The notes under the pieces were generated by a model. The model saw only the letters and a list, made by a program, of their open reading frames with translations, had not been told where the DNA came from and did not search any database. This document shows, piece after piece, positions 36,191-49,600 of a DNA stretch of 64,000 nt. Origin of the DNA: Liolophura sinensis (Eukaryota > Mollusca > Polyplacophora > Chitonida > Chitonidae); NCBI RefSeq assembly GCF_032854445.1, contig NC_088301.1, positions 20,761,808 to 20,825,807 of the forward strand, written 5' to 3'. Each line of letters starts with the position of its first letter. The first letter of the stretch is position 1. Made by a program: the position numbers and the translations under genes.

Positions 36191-37226
36191 CCCATATAAT
36201 CATTCCTTCCGATCATTTAGAACTGCACAGAATGGAAGGATAATTATGGTTTAACGTGACTTTAGCAGTATTGCAGTCACACTCTGCTGATGATCTGCCC
36301 AGAAAGTGTAAAGATGACCTGAATGCTATGGTTATCCTATACATCTTGTCTTTGCTTACACTCAAAATACACCATCACTTAACACTGCAATCCACAAAAG
36401 GACAGCCAGTTGAAGAAATAAGATAAAAGTATGGTATCCAATTTACATCTAATGGCGCAATATGAAACCTTTCTGAACTGAAGTAACAAACTGTGCTCAA
36501 ACAGGCAATGTTCTCAGTTAGTCATGTGCTATAAGAGATGTTACAAGGTCATCTTAGCTTGGGCCCTGAGTCACCATTACACCTGAAAAGGTACTCCACT
36601 CTGCGTAAGGAGGCAGTCTGACCATCTGCCAAAAATAATGAGATCTGACAAGCATAACTTAATTTAAATTATGTTTACCTCCAAAGGAATGTATTAATGT
36701 GTTGATGACCCATTACCTCTATACTGACAGACAAAAACCTATGACAGTCAATGCTTATGTCATATGTGTCATGCTTACAAATGCCGTAAGATTTAAGTAT
36801 CAATCTCACTCTGTGTCAGACTGAAAATGACAATAACATACGGTAAAGCAAACTTTTTGAATATGGCCTATCTGAATATTTCTCAACCAACAGTCAGCGC
36901 ACTCGGACTAACTTTTTTCTCCCCAACAGAAAGCTGAGATGCTCTGTCCTAATTCACCACTACGCCTGAGTGATTTTGTTTGATATTAACAATTCACAAG
37001 CCACTAATCATTACGACTGGGTGCAAATGTAAATCAATTTCATCAGTTTTGTAGCCTAGATTCTGCATTAGTCATTTCCGCCATCATGACTGAGGTATGT
37101 CAACAATAAAGAGGTCATCTGCCAAATTTGCCGTTAGTAAACAAAGTCTAATCCAGCACAGCATGACTTCTATGACCTCACTTCGTACTGAAGAAACATG
37201 AATGGGATTCAAAATAAAGTACTTAC

Positions 37227-37345
37227 GCGTTTAGTAGCTGCCACAGGCCAAAAACGTAGAGAAAATTTCGAAAAAAAACGGACCGAATGCTCCTACTTTT
37301 TACGGGTAGCCATGTCACTCACAACAACACCAACTGCTGACGTCA
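37227..37345 (-). promoter_or_regulatory. Putative OSER1-like promoter and noncoding exon 1
   Basis: On minus, a strong donor CGC|GTAAGT ends at 37227, and about 110 bases upstream of it lies a perfect palindromic CRE TGACGTCA (37338-37345). No TATA box is seen. This fits a housekeeping or stress-type promoter for the next downstream minus-strand gene. The transcription start itself is inferred. Confidence 0.4.
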
Positions 37346-37774
37346 CTATTACTGCTGTCCGTGTTCCTACTTAAAATTTACCTAGGTTGAAATATCCCAT
37401 ATTTAAGCCCGTCATCAAAGTGGTTTGCCATACTTTAAAAATTGATTTAAAAATGAAAAACAGATTTTGGCATACATGATCAATTATTGAAACCTTATAA
37501 TTCACAGGTCTGTCTCTACAACATCTTTGAGAATAAATAAGAAGTTTTAGTGCCCGCTCTATTTTTTCGCTTCGACCGTTCTATGATAACATACATGAAG
37601 AGGTCTGGTTAGAAGGATCAGGTTTTTCTAAATATTTACATGCATGGACTGTACATCGATCAAGACGACGCTTGCAAGCGTGTGTATCATTGTAGATATT
37701 AACTGCTACTTAAATCCACTACTACCGCGTACGTAGGAGTCATGTTAAGGGTGTTTGTACATATTTTGCCTTCT

Positions 37775-37955
37775 TGCAGCAGGGCGAGTCCATGAAGGCC
37801 GCCATTAAAATGCTGCCGCCACTGAAGTGCCATGCCGAAGAAACCAGACGTACGTGACACCCCACCCGGTCACATTAAATTGACACCAGGCCAATCAGTC
37901 TTGTTTCCTTGCTCTAACCTCTCACTGCTGAGCGTCAAGAGAGGCAGCAACAATG
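37775..37955 (-). mobile_element. SINE-C-related copy
   Basis: AGGGCGAGTCCATG, GACACCCCACCCGGTCACAT, CTCTAACCTCTCACTGCTG in the same order as the 30.0-kb copy. Confidence 0.45.
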
Positions 37956-38520
37956 AAGTAGTAGTTTTCAATGCCTTTTGATGGTAGCCTATGGGCATTC
38001 GGACTTCAAGGCATATGTCTTGGAAGAAAAGCAATTTCTAACAAAAATAAGATAACATATATTTATATACATGTAAATATTTTTAAATCTTTTGCCTACA
38101 TATAATAATATAGGACTATGTGTCCAAGCTGCAGTGTCTGTGTTGCGCTTTTTACGGTAACATATTGGGCCTAATCTGAATTTGTGGCATGAAAAAGAAA
38201 GTAGAGATCTGCATTACCGTATTACACTAAACGATCCGGAAAACTGTGACGCCAATATTTGGAAAGTTTGGAAAGCTAACATCCGTTCTTAAAAATGTAT
38301 TTTGTTAGATCTACAGCTACCGAAGGCAACAGTAGGCTTACTGGTCAGCGCACATCCGGGGACCGGAAGTACATTCACAAGAAACTACTGAAGTTAAGCT
38401 GCGCAAGTCAGAAACATACGCGTACTGTTAACGTTTATAATTTACTACAAAGCTACTTCAGATTATCACACTAGTGATGAAGGATGATAAATATACCAGG
38501 CTACCAGTTCAAACTACACC

Positions 38521-38523
<3 letters not shown>

Positions 38524-38596
<73 letters not shown>
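38524..38596. repeat. (TA)n microsatellite
   Basis: About 36 uninterrupted TA units. Confidence 0.98.
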
Positions 38597-38598
<2 letters not shown>

Positions 38599-38851
38599 CC
38601 CAGTGGTACTTCTCAGTATAGGCCTATCACACGCGTTATATATACGTGTTCATTTGGGGATTTAATAAATGAGGAATATTTCACTTAGGCCTATATACAA
38701 AAAGTGTTGGGGGCAAGTTGGGGAAACTCCAGGGAAAACGACTGGGATATTTCCCTGCATTATTACGTAAATAATGTAACGTCCACGATCAGAAGGATGG
38801 TTGATTATAAGTCTGCCTGATTTCTTTTTTGTTAAACAGTTGCTATATATT

Positions 38852-39062
38852 TACTGATTTTTTTGATTGCTGTTTTACGCCGTATACTCAAAAATGTTTC
38901 AATTATACGACGACAGCAAGCATTAGGGTGGGAGGAAACAGATCAGAGCCCGAGAGAAACTCAGAAACATCCGTAGGTTGCTGGCAAACCTTCCCATGTA
39001 CGACTGGAAAGAAAGCCAGCATAAGCTCGACATAAACTCTCCGCGACTGCCTTGGTGGGAGG
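38852..39062 (-). mobile_element. SINE-A, diverged near-full copy
   Basis: Complement of tail, body and head (CAGCATAAGCTCGACATAAA), with many substitutions. Confidence 0.7.
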
Positions 39063-39904
39063 CTTCTGGATCACTGAGCTCCACTATCACCCCAACCCAC
39101 TGGCCACAGGGGCTCCTAAGATTTTGTATAAGCTACAAAATGCATCATTATTCATTATTATTGTATGTATTATCTTCTGGAAAATCAATAGCATCACAAT
39201 GGATTTCGAATTTTTTTCAGTTTTATCGTGTTGCGTGGGTGGGGGAGAGCGTCAGCGATATTGTGCATGTTGCAAACTCATGCTAATTTTTCTGTACCAG
39301 TAATTTTGATGGTTAAATGAGTTCATTCACCACCGAATCCCATGTAAATTGAGGTAAGGAGACATCCAGCATCAGGCACGTGAAACAACATATGAAACAT
39401 ATGAACAAATTAGAAATTAACATTGTATGTGGCGACAGATATCTAAAGTTCCTAAACTAAGAAACAAGTTGTCACAGACGTATGCTGCCTGTGTCGTTGT
39501 AAACAGAACTGTCTGTAATATGCACCCAATGCCACAAGACGAACAGGTTGTCGTATTTGAAATGCTCTCTTTGTCATACCTTGTTTCCATCCATTTCTAG
39601 AGAATTTCATTATAGAAATATCATATAGATTACAGCATATGTCGAGAAAGTGAAACAGCTACTGATACAGTCTGCCCGGATTCAATTTAAATTGGACCCT
39701 GGAATAACAGCTGCTTGAATGACGGAGACGCTCAAGGGAAAGCAAATTTGAATAACACACTGTAGGTTGATACATACAGCAACATCAGCTGTATAATTCA
39801 GTGTACTGGATTGCAAAGTATCAAAACACATAAGCAAACAAATAAATAAAGCAAGTGACCTTATGGCACACATGAAAAACCTATAAGATGCAGGCTACTA
39901 ATTT

Positions 39905-40058
39905 ACCTTCCGTACGTGGGAAGGTCTGTCAGCAACCTTCGGATGGTCGTGGGTTTCCCCGGTGCACTGCCCGGTTTCCTCCCACAAAAATGCTGGCCGC
40001 CGTCGTATAAGTGAAATATTCTTGAGTGCGGGCGTAAAACACCAATCAAATAAATCAA
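39905..40058 (+). mobile_element. SINE-A 3' part
   Basis: CCTTCCGTACGTGGGAAGG to the AAATAAATC tail, little diverged. Confidence 0.82.
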
Positions 40059-40615
40059 TTAGTCAGTTTACTTTCACTTGACTCCTTTCACTTAATAGAG
40101 CATTCTGAAGCAATAAAGTTGTCTCTAGTCTATCAGTGAAATCTGATATGTAAAGGGATACAAGCCTCCGTGGTAAATATGAACTTATTATCACTGGTCG
40201 GGTCAGAGGTCAAAGACACGGTGTTAAACCACCTATACCATAACAGAAAATAGTGTGTGAGTGTCGTATGGAGTAAGGTCATGAAATTCGATTTGATATC
40301 CTTGAAAAACAAGTTTTGCCTCAAAACATGCATCTGTCTTTTGAAAAATTCTGATCTCAAGCTTTGTGTTCTTTGAATTTATGTAAGAAACAGCATACAA
40401 CCTACAAAGGCATATAGTAAATCCAGTGATTATAGGTGTGTGGGTATAAAAGTGAGAGATATAATAGAATAGCAAACATATGCGCTTTTCTAACTTATAC
40501 ATGTACATCTCTTTATTCCGACTACATTTGGACGGGTTTTTCATATCAAGGAATGAAGTATAACAGTTCGTCAAGCTTTGTATAAGGTCATCTTTCCAGT
40601 GAGTAAATGATCACT

Positions 40616-41687
40616 TCTCCTCACTGATGTTGTACTTTATACATACAGGAACGGAAACTAGTCACCGTCCTCCTCATGGATGTTGTACTTTATACATACA
40701 CGAACGGAGACTAGTCACCGTCTTCCTCATTGATGTTGTGCTTTATACATACAGGAACGGAAACTAGTCACCATCCTCCTCATGGATGTTGTACTTTATA
40801 CATACAGGAATGGAAACTAGTCACCGTCCTCCTCATGGATGTTGTACTTTATACATACAGGAACGGAAACTAGTCACCGTCCTCCTCATGGATGTTGTAC
40901 TTTATACATACAGGAACGGAAACTAGTCACCGTCCTTCTCATGGATGTTGTACTTTATACATACAAGAATGGAAACTGGTCGCCGTCCTGCTCATGGATG
41001 TTGTACTTTATACATACAGGAACGGAAACTAGTCACCGTCCTCCTCATGGATGTTGTACTTTATACATACAGGAATGGAAACTAGTCGCCGTCCTCCTCA
41101 TGGATGTTGTACTTTATACATACAGGAACGGAAACTAGTCACCGTCATTCTCTTGGATGTTGTACTTTATACATACAAGAATGGAAACTGGTCGCCGTCC
41201 TGCTCATGGATGTTGTACTTTATACATACAGGAACGGAGACTAGTCACCGTCCTCCTCATGGATGTTGTACTTTATACATACAGGAATGGAAACTAGTCA
41301 CCGTCCTCCTCATTGATGTTGTACTTTATACATACAGGAACGGAAACTAGTCACCGTCCTCCTCATGGATGTTGTACTTTATACATACAGGAACGGAAAC
41401 TAGTCACCGTCCTCCTCATGGATGCTGTACTTTATACATACAGGAACGGAAACTAGTCACCGTCCTCCTCATGGATGTTGTACTTTATACATACAGAAAT
41501 GGAAACTAGTCGCCGTCCTCCTCATGGATGTTGTACTTTATACATACAGGAATGGAAACTAGTCGCCGTCCTCCTCATGGATGTTGTACTTTATACATAC
41601 AGGAATGGAAACTAGTCGCCGTCCTCCTCATGGATGTTGTACTTTATACCTGTATGAAGGCAAATTACCCACCGTCCTCCTCGTGGG
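40616..41687. repeat. 53-bp minisatellite, about 20 copies
   Basis: Unit CTCCTCATGGATGTTGTACT plus TTATACATACAGGAACGGAA plus ACTAGTCACCGTC. Because 53 is not divisible by three, the frames shift each unit and the 99-residue ORFs seen here span all three phases. It ends about 770 bases before the LYRIC-like start codon. Confidence 0.95.
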
Positions 41688-41689
41688 TG

Positions 41690-42458
41690 ATTTTTTTTCT
41701 TTTTTGGTACACACAGAACAGCCAACATTCTTTTGGGGCATATTGATCTATGATATACATTTATGAAGGTAGCATGAGTTATTTAAGCGATACGATGAAA
41801 GTCTTACATGGAGAGTTACATTCACATGTTTTATTCCATCTGATATCAAGTCTTCAATAATTTTCTTTTGGACATGGCCCTGTTGGCCTACACGTATCAC
41901 ATGAGTAGCACTGTATCACATAGCCCCCCCCCCCCCCACCCCTCACTAGTCTCGTACCTTGCAAAATGTGTGGTAAAGGAACGAGTTTTAGGCTCCGTTC
42001 TGCACACGGATGTCCGTTCCCCTCGGGGACGTGCTGCTCACGTAGGTAGGCTGACTACTACTACTTGCCGAAGGGCGCAAAACAATGCCACGTGCAAAAT
42101 AAACCTAAATGAGACACGTCATCAATTTCGGCCTACTATCAGCAAAATATAATCCTGTGAAATATTGATCTCAGCCTTATCAGAAGTAATTTCTAGATAA
42201 TGAAATCTGTTGGTTTCCCTCCCTTAAATAACTTTGATGACATTTTAAATCATCACATTATTTTACGCCATAATCTCCACAAAAATGAAACAAACTACGA
42301 TCTGGAAATTAGGTTACACACAAACTGATGACGAAGGAAACATCTGTGATCCTCGACGTCAGCATGAAGCAAAGCTGATGAGCACTTCACACGAGGTTTT
42401 CTTTGACATATTTTCATTAGTTTTGACAAAATTCGTTTGATCTTTAGCGAGTGGAATC
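41690..42458 (+). promoter_or_regulatory. Presumed LYRIC-like promoter and 5'UTR
   Basis: A CRE-like CGACGTCAGC lies about 105 bases before the ATG and a C-run at 41925-41937. No TATA box. Start site unknown. Confidence 0.3.
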
Positions 42459-42617
42459 ATGGAATTAGCAGAAGTGGTTTGCCCACAGGTAGCCTTGCCA
42501 GTTGTGGGTGTTTTAGTCTGCGCTGTCCTCGTCTTTGCCTTCGGTTTCAAGTCCCCCGGCCAACCCCCGAGTTTTGATTTTGATGATAAAAAGAAGATCC
42601 GACGAACTAAACAGAAG
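42459..42617 (+). CDS. MTDH: LYRIC-like exon 1: membrane anchor
   Basis: 53 codons, donor CAGAAG|GTAATG. VALPVVGVLVCAVLVFAFGF is the only membrane segment of the protein. Short luminal N-terminus compared with the roughly 50 residues before the membrane helix in vertebrates. Confidence 0.75.
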
Positions 42618-45600
42618 GTAATGCAAGTAGTCATACGTGGACTGTCTTACTCAAAAATTCTTAATGTTGTGTTAGTATGGTGATTGATCTGATGGGTTTA
42701 GTACTTCATTAACAATAATCTACTACAGTTCTACAACCAGCCAGTTACTGAAACACTGGTCCGTGGCTGATTTTGGTGGCACTATGTGGCTACAAGTTAA
42801 CAGTAATACTGATGCTGGCCCTGTCACACTAGACTCACTCTACTTAGCACGTAGAGCCATGGACAATCAGGTCATCTTGTAGAGATGTCAAAATGGTGTA
42901 TCGGTAAATCGGTATCCTTTAACAGTATTTCAGCCGTTGAAATTTTTTATTCAGACTTTTTATGAAACCAACGTTTGGCATGTTTTAAATTGAACAATAC
43001 ACTTTTCAGAATTTGCAAAATGCTAGTACAAATGTGGTCCAAAGAAGGAATTGTACATGTAGTTTAGCCTAAATGTAGTATGCTTAGAAAGATGCAAAGG
43101 TCTTAATCGTTGTGCCATTTTCCCTTTCATATGGAAGAAAATGGTTGACAAGTTTTCAGGCTTGCTGCACATTGGGGAAAACATGAGAATTGGCTGGTAC
43201 TCTGATGATGCGCAAATGTGGCATCAAAAGTGAAAACTTCATAATGTTTTTAAAATCACTACATGTGGTGTGGTTTAAATGAAGATGTTGGAATGTTGTT
43301 TCTGCACCTTTCAGACAAGCCGTTCCCACACGGGAAATGGACACGTGCCTGTCACTACTGATGAAGTTCCCAGCAAGTCGTCGACGGGAGGAAAAAGTCC
43401 TCGAAGCGTGTCCAGCAGTTCACCAACTGCATCAAGTAAAAACACAAGTCCTGGGTCCAACAGAGCCAGTCCATCAGTGAAACAAGATGTCAAAAAGGTA
43501 ACATTTGAGCTGTTTTTACAGGCATAATAAGGCATTGTTACACTGCTCAAGTCACACTTTTTGTTCATTGGTAGTCACTGGTGACAGGATCATCCAGGCA
43601 AAATCACAATTTCTGTGGAGTTCATGCATTTTTATAAGTAGTTAAGTAATTTACTTAATTTGCCTCTAGATTAAACTTAAAACCTGTAAGATTGAGGATG
43701 TTAAATATCTTGTTCATGTACATTTTTATTCACCATTTACCGACGATGGGGAAAGTTCATGTTTGAAAGCTTTGTGAAATTGTACCAAATAATTGTCCCT
43801 AATGAGGATAGTTCAGTTGCTCCACTCAGAAACGGAGAACACAGAAAAGTGCTGTAGGAAAATGTTTCCAAATCTCATGTAAATTAGATAAGACTTTAGT
43901 CTGAAACCTGAACGCTACCCTCCCGAATTTTTCGACTAAAAGTAATGCATTCAGCCTTCTGAAATGCCCTCTGAAATGCCCTCTGAATTGAAAAAAAGGT
44001 TACTTGCCTTCAACACATTGATTACAGCCTGTCATGTGATGGTGGTCCAATCTGAATGCACAGTTTGCAATTTTGTGTATGTAAATAATCAGTGCTTCAG
44101 TGTACATTGTAGTTGTATTGCTAAGCCTTCAGGAACCATACCACCCTACCCCACCCAAGCCCACCCTAGCCCACCCCAGCACAGCTGTTGCCACTCATTG
44201 TCAATGCCATACAATTTTCATTCAAACACGCATATTATTTCTGTAGGCCACATCCATTGTGATTAAAAGCTGTAATTTTAGTGTTTGAAAATGTTTGCAT
44301 TGGCTTTTTTTTTCATTATGTGCGTTTAATTATAAAGAACAGTATCTGCATTTTGGCTGTTCTCACTTTCCATATAATGAACTAGATCACACTCCCAAGA
44401 GCACAAACCTCACTGTTACAGCACCATCTCTAAACACAGTATGCATACTGTCACTGTTGAGTTACACAGTACTGTTACAGCAACCTGCCTAACACAGTGC
44501 ACATGTTGTCAGTGTTGACTTGCACAGTACTGCCTAACACAGTGCACATGCTGTCAGTGTTGACTTGCACAATACTGCCTAACACAGTGCACATACGGTC
44601 AGTGTTGACTTGCACAATACTGCCTAACACAGTGTACATGCTGTCAGTGTTGACTTGCACAGTACTGCCTAACACAGTGTACATGTTGTCAGTGTTGACT
44701 TGCACAGTACTAACACAGTGCACATGCTGTCAGTGTTGACTTACACAGAACTGCCTAACACAGTGTACATGCTGTCAGTGTTGACTTGCACAATACTGCC
44801 AAACACAGTGTACATGCTGTCAGTGTTGACTTGCACCGTACTGCCTAACACAGTGTACATGCTGTCAGTGTTGACTTACACAGAACTGCCTAACACAGTG
44901 TACATGCTGTCAGTGTTGACTTGCACAATACTGCCAAACACAGTGTACATGCTGTCAGTGTTGACTTGCACCGTACTGCCTAACACAGTGTACATGCTGT
45001 CAGTGTTGACTTACACAGAACTGCCTAACACAGTGTACATGCTGTCAGTGTTGACTTGCACAGTACTGCCAAACACAGTGTACATGCTGTCAGTGTTGAC
45101 TTGCACAGTACTGCCTAACACAGTGCACATGCTGTCAGTGTTGACTTGCACAATACTAACACAGTGCACATGCTGTCAGTGTTGACTTGCACAGTACTGC
45201 CTAACACAGTGCACATGTTGTCAGTGTTGACTTGCACAGTACTGCCTAACACAGTGTACATGCTGTCAGTGTTGACTTGCACAGTACTGCCTAACACAGT
45301 GTACATGTTGTCAGTGTTGACTTGCACAGTACTGCCTAAAAAGTGTACATGTACATGTGGTAAGTGTTTAGCTGCACAGTACTTTTGAAATGGCCTTGTG
45401 TGCCGGTTTGTGCATTCTAAGGTGTGTTGAGACAACTTGGCCTCCACTAATATGGTGTGCATATCTGATAGTCACACCTGGAACTGACCATCACAAGTGA
45501 AGATTTCTTGAGGCTACATTGTAGCTTTAACGCAGCAATCAGTCTTTGATGAGATTACATGTATATATAAGATTGATACAAATTCTTGGGCCAGAGTTTA

Positions 45601-46617
45601 TCTCATTGTTAAAAAGCATGGCTACATGTATGTAAAGCTGTATGCTTTGGGGCAGTTCTGTACCTGGTTTGTATAGGGCCTTGGAAGTGAAAAAATTGGA
45701 ATTCTAGAGTAACTTTTCCATGCCTTGAAAAGACTGAAAAAGCATTGTTTTTAGTGGTTTGGCCTGGATAATCCTAAAGTACAACATTTTGCATTGCTTC
45801 AGGCTCGCATAAATGTGTAGAATATTTATTCCAAGTTGCCTGTAAACTGTGAAAAATATGAGTTTTGAGGGGCCTCTAAAAGCATTGCAAAAAAAAACTG
45901 AAAATTCTACAACCTTGTCTGTAAGGCATTTAAGGAATAGAGGAATAGAGCTCAGTAGAGGAAAGCATTTAAAAGGCTTCATGTGAGGATGTTCTAAAGA
46001 TCAGCACTCTCATCACCGATGCACTTTCCTGAAAACAAGAAATCTTATTATTTCTTGAGAACAAGACTATTCCTGTCCGTCTTCAATTCTGCTATTGTGT
46101 GTCTTGCATTCGTTTGAAACACAGGGAGACAAAGGAAGTGTGCGTCTACGTCATTGCCACCATAATTTGTTAGCCAATCACTGTTATTACCACACCACTG
46201 TTCTCTGTTAGTCTCCATTTCTGTTTGAGAGAACAAAGGCAGTGCAAATTTATTGGTCACACCCTGCAAGCTGAAGATGATTGTATCTTTGTGTTTCTCT
46301 GTTTCGCAGTATTCTTAGGATTTCTGCGATTAAAGCTGAAATTTTGAAGCCAAAGGAACAAATATATCAGTTCAGTGTAGTATGCATCTCTGACATTTAG
46401 TATTTACGTGACCTATTTGGGGGGTTTATGCCTGTGGATGAATTTCATAAAAAGTGATAATAATTCATCTTACAACATAAGCTGTACAAACAGTGGGGTT
46501 TTTTCTTGTGAGTGTTGATATTAAGTATAGGCCAAGCAGTAAATCATCCTGCTAGTCAAATTTTGTGACTACATCAAGTTAAGGAGATATATACACACAC
46601 ATATATATACACTTGCT

Positions 46618-46678
<61 letters not shown>

Positions 46679-49600
46679 TTGTGAAATTATTTTGACCATA
46701 ATGCTGGCTACAGTCGTGTAAGTGAAATATTCCTTAGTGCGGCATAAAACACCATGCAAACAAATAAAAATCAAAGGCATTAATCATCATTCAAGAAATC
46801 AAGAGTACATAATGCTCACATTAAATTTGATGGTAAATTTTATTGTGCAGTTTATTAATGTTTGGGCACATGACCTGAGATCTGCATAACTTCTCACTGG
46901 TCGTCATCAAGCCTGGGCTATATTTTCATTCAAAATTTTCAAATTATCTCAGTCAAATTTTGTATTTGAATATTTTGAATTGATACCTGTATACTAGTGT
47001 GCCACAATGAATGTTTACCAGTGTAAAGTTGAATTTATTTTTATTCCATTGCAAAATTGTATCAGTCTATAAACTCATTGCAAGCTACTTTTTATGTGAG
47101 AAAAGAATGAGAAAATAAGGTATTTTTATTCTTGTTGAATTTAATGTGTTGGCAGGGCGTGAAGAAGGGTTCAACCTCTAAGGCTGCTGTAGAAGAGACA
47201 AAGGCCAAAGTGAAGTCTGTCCAAGATGTGGATGATGGTAAGTATCATGTCACAGGTGTATGATGTTGTAAACATGTTTCTTTTATCACAGAACTGTGTA
47301 TAATCTTACTAATTTGTCATTGTGTGATAATAGCCACAGAATTCATTGGGGAGTGATAAAAATACTTATGTATTGTGTGTGTTGTGTGTGACGTGTAATG
47401 CGAATAATATTTCACGTTGTCTTGACTTCAGATACTTCTGAATTTAGTTGTCTATCTATTTGATATACTCAGGAATATTTCACCCATACAACAGCGACCA
47501 GCATTGTGTTAGTGTACCAGCGCAGGGCAATGACCGAGGGGCCTCTCACCCATGTGGTTGCTGTGAGTCCAAGTCCAGCTCATGCTGGCCTCCTCTCAGG
47601 CCGTATTTGTGCGTGGTAAGGTCTGTCAGCAACCTGCGGATGGTCACGCATCTCACCCCCACCCCCTGTTTCTCAGCTTTACTAATTCAGATGTACTACC
47701 AGAGACATTGCATGGCAGCCTCTTTATTTGTTGAGGTTCTGAAGTGTTCAAAATCAGGTTTGGTCTATGATGAAATTACACAGCATATATACAATATGTA
47801 ATTGGCAAATGCCCAGACTGGTCTACCTGTAGGCATACAAGTTATACATGTACAGTATTTTAGTATTCAGGTCAATGTTTATAAAAGGCATATATTTTGC
47901 CGCGATGTCACGTACGTAAACATTACAGAAAGACCAAATCACTTCAGGGTAGGGGTTATTCTTAATTCTAAAGGAGTGCCGGGTCTAATGGGAAAATCCA
48001 TGGAAGATTGGCTTGACATGAGACAACGCCTTAACCATGTTCACTTAGTCTTCCTTGTGTAACAGTTGCCTGTGTGGTGGAACGGGAAGCTCCACATGCA
48101 ATGATATTGTAAACTGATCTAATCTCCTGTGTTTTGTATTGATTTTGGATCACATTACCAACTTCCTGTTGGTAACAGCTGAAGAGAGTAAAACCTGCCA
48201 TCGTAAAATAAATATTCATGCACATGTAGGTATACATGAATATGTAGGTAAAACATTGTGGGTATACATGTAGGTATCTCACTGTGGGTATACATGTAGG
48301 TGTCTCACTGTGGGTATACATGTAGGTGTCTCATTGGGGGGACATCTAGGTGTCTCATTGGGGGTATACATGTGGGTATCTCATTGTGGGTATACATGTA
48401 GGTATCTCACTGTGGGTATACATGTAGGTATCTCATTGTGGGTATACATGTAGGTGTCTCATTGGGTGGGGGGGGGGGGCATGTAGGTGTCTCATTGTGG
48501 GTATACATGTAGGTGTCTCATTGGGGTGGGGGGACATCTAGGTGTCTCATTGGGGGTATACATGCACATGTAGGTGTCTCATTGTGGGTATACATGTAGG
48601 TATCTCATTGGGGGTATACATGTACATGTGAGTATCTCATTATGGGTATACATGTAGGTATCTCATTGTGGGTATACATGTACCTGTAGGTATCTCATTG
48701 TGGGTATACATGTAGGTATCTCATTGGGGGTATACATGAACATATAGGTATCTCATTGTGGGTATACATGCACTTGTAGGTATCTCATTGTGAGTATACA
48801 TGTAGGTATCTCATTGGGGGTATACATGTACATGTGAGTATCTCATTATGGGTATACATGTGGGTATCTCATTGTGGGTATACATGTACCTGTAGGTATC
48901 TCATTGTGGGTATACATGTAGGTATCTCATTGTGGGCATACATGAACATATAGGTATCTCATTGTGGGTATACATGCACTTGTAGGTATCTCATTGTGGG
49001 CATACATGTAGGTATCTTATTGTGGGTATACATGTAGGTATCTCATCATAGGTATACATGTACCTGTAGGTATGTCATTGTGGGTATACATGTAGGTATC
49101 TCATTGTGGGCATACATGAACATATAGGTATCTCATTGTGGGTATACATGCACTTGTAGGTATCTCATTGTGGGCATACATGCAGGTATCTCATTGTGGG
49201 TATACTTGTACATGTAGGTATCTCATTGTGGGTATACATGTAGGTATCTCATTGGGGGTATACATGAACATATAGGTATCTCATTGTGGGTATACATGCA
49301 GGTATCTCATGGTGGGTATACATGTACATGCAGGTATCTCATTGTGGGTATACATGTAGGTATCTCATCATAGGTATACATGTACCTGTAGGTATGTCAT
49401 TGTGGGTATACATGTAGGTATCTCATTGTGGGTATACATGAACGTGTAGGTATCTCATTGTGGGCATACATGAACATATAGGTATCTCATTGTGGGTATA
49501 CATGCACTTGTAGGTATCTCATTGTGGGTATACATGTAGGTATCTCATTGTGGGTATACTTGTACATGTAGGTATCTCATTGTGGGTATACATGTAGGTA

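Larger units (their letters stand above)
37400..40610. other. Intergenic between OSER1-like and LYRIC-like genes
   Basis: SINE pieces and a (TA)n run only; the two genes are head to head about 5 kb apart but do not share a promoter. Confidence 0.4.

Noticed and set aside
40839-41746. Several 60-99-residue plus frames in the 53-bp array
   Set aside because: Same repeat read in rotating phases.
44700-45185. 161-residue repetitive frame (MLSVLTCTVLPNTVY units)
   Set aside because: A by-product of a 45-bp minisatellite inside an intron.
47448-47801. 117-residue plus frame
   Set aside because: Made of the chimeric SINE-A and unique intron sequence.
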